From: Rhodoferax sp. AJA081-3 | GTDB taxonomy: Bacteria > Pseudomonadota > Gammaproteobacteria > Burkholderiales > Burkholderiaceae_C | Reading direction: 5' to 3' | Length of the DNA stretch: 64,000 nucleotides | Assembly (NCBI RefSeq): GCF_017798165.1 | Contig: NZ_CP059068.1 | Coordinates: 2,046,001-2,110,000 of the forward strand | In this document: positions 63,866-64,000 of the stretch, piece after piece | Layout: the number at the start of each line of letters is the position of its first letter | How positions within the stretch are numbered: position 1 is the stretch's first letter | Translations under genes and position numbers: made by a program | The notes under the pieces: generated by a model | Told to the model about the DNA's origin: nothing | What the model saw: the letters and a program-made list of their open reading frames with translations, nothing else | The model's database searches: none

Positions 63866-64000
63866 ATGACTATATGGACTGATCCCCATGCGTGGCAATG
63901 GCTTGGCAAGGCCTTCGCCGCCAACTTTGTACGCGAGGGCTTGTACTACCTGCTCGCCGCGCTGCTGCTCTGGCTGGTGGTACACAAGTGGCTGCACAAA
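63866..64000 (+). CDS. Membrane protein, N-terminal fragment (3' part outside window)
   Basis: A frame starting MTIWTDPHAWQWLGKAF and running open to the window edge (45 codons). A hydrophobic helix (EGLYYLLAALLLWLVVHKWL) appears at residues 24-43. The N-terminus loosely resembles the start of sterol-desaturase/fatty-acid-hydroxylase family proteins, but too little is present to name it. Confidence 0.55.
   Translation, partial: MTIWTDPHAWQWLGKAFAANFVREGLYYLLAALLLWLVVHKWLHK

Overview
The window reads as chromosomal DNA of a facultatively denitrifying betaproteobacterium, most likely family Comamonadaceae (Rhodoferax-like). This rests on the narXL-narK1-narK2-narGHJI order, a Burkholderiales-type trimeric porin, the tal/pgi versus zwf/hexR arrangement, and a short intergenic repeat ending in CGGGGGCTAG of a kind I recall from that family. 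Species is not determinable from the sequence alone.

Layout. 1-13423: respiratory nitrate reduction. It holds the tail of a NarX-type sensor kinase, the NarL regulator, two nitrate/nitrite transporters, narGHJI, and a tail of parvulin isomerase, beta-carbonic anhydrase, a small unknown protein and a hemerythrin-like protein. A perfect FNR box overlaps the narL stop codon. 13425-30208: a 16.8-kb accessory element flanked by a 5-bp direct repeat (TTAAG), with TG...CA inverted ends and IS21-like subterminal repeats. Its cargo is a Kef-type antiporter, a LysR-divergent metabolic/detoxification operon, SelO, a CPBP protease, an IS91-like module with a frameshifted tyrosine recombinase, and IS3 debris. 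30233-32403: groESL with a perfect CIRCE operator. 32665-39863: HAD phosphatase, YcaQ-like glycosylase, then central sugar metabolism (pgi, tal, divergent zwf and hexR).

39952-45988: porin, coq7, OsmC, ilvA, a 5'-nucleotidase, queC and a small conserved protein. 46162-50206: an NAD salvage operon (pncB-nadE-nadM/Nudix) behind a 39-bp palindrome. 50489-60457: secreted matrixin-like protease, HAD hydrolase, aldo/keto reductase, MscS channel, YidB-like protein, chemotaxis receptor, panE, FAD amine-oxidase-like protein, UvrD-like helicase. 60614-63407: exported DUF4331 protein, tiny lipoprotein and DUF4198 protein. The window ends in the start of a membrane protein.

The features that most repay a second look are the bounded transposon-like island inserted about 20 bp upstream of the groESL promoter, eight copies of the CGGGGGCTAG repeat (none seen inside the island), and pgi, whose reading frame contains two unrelated intergenic-type repeat sequences. 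No rRNA, tRNA or CRISPR array was recognised.
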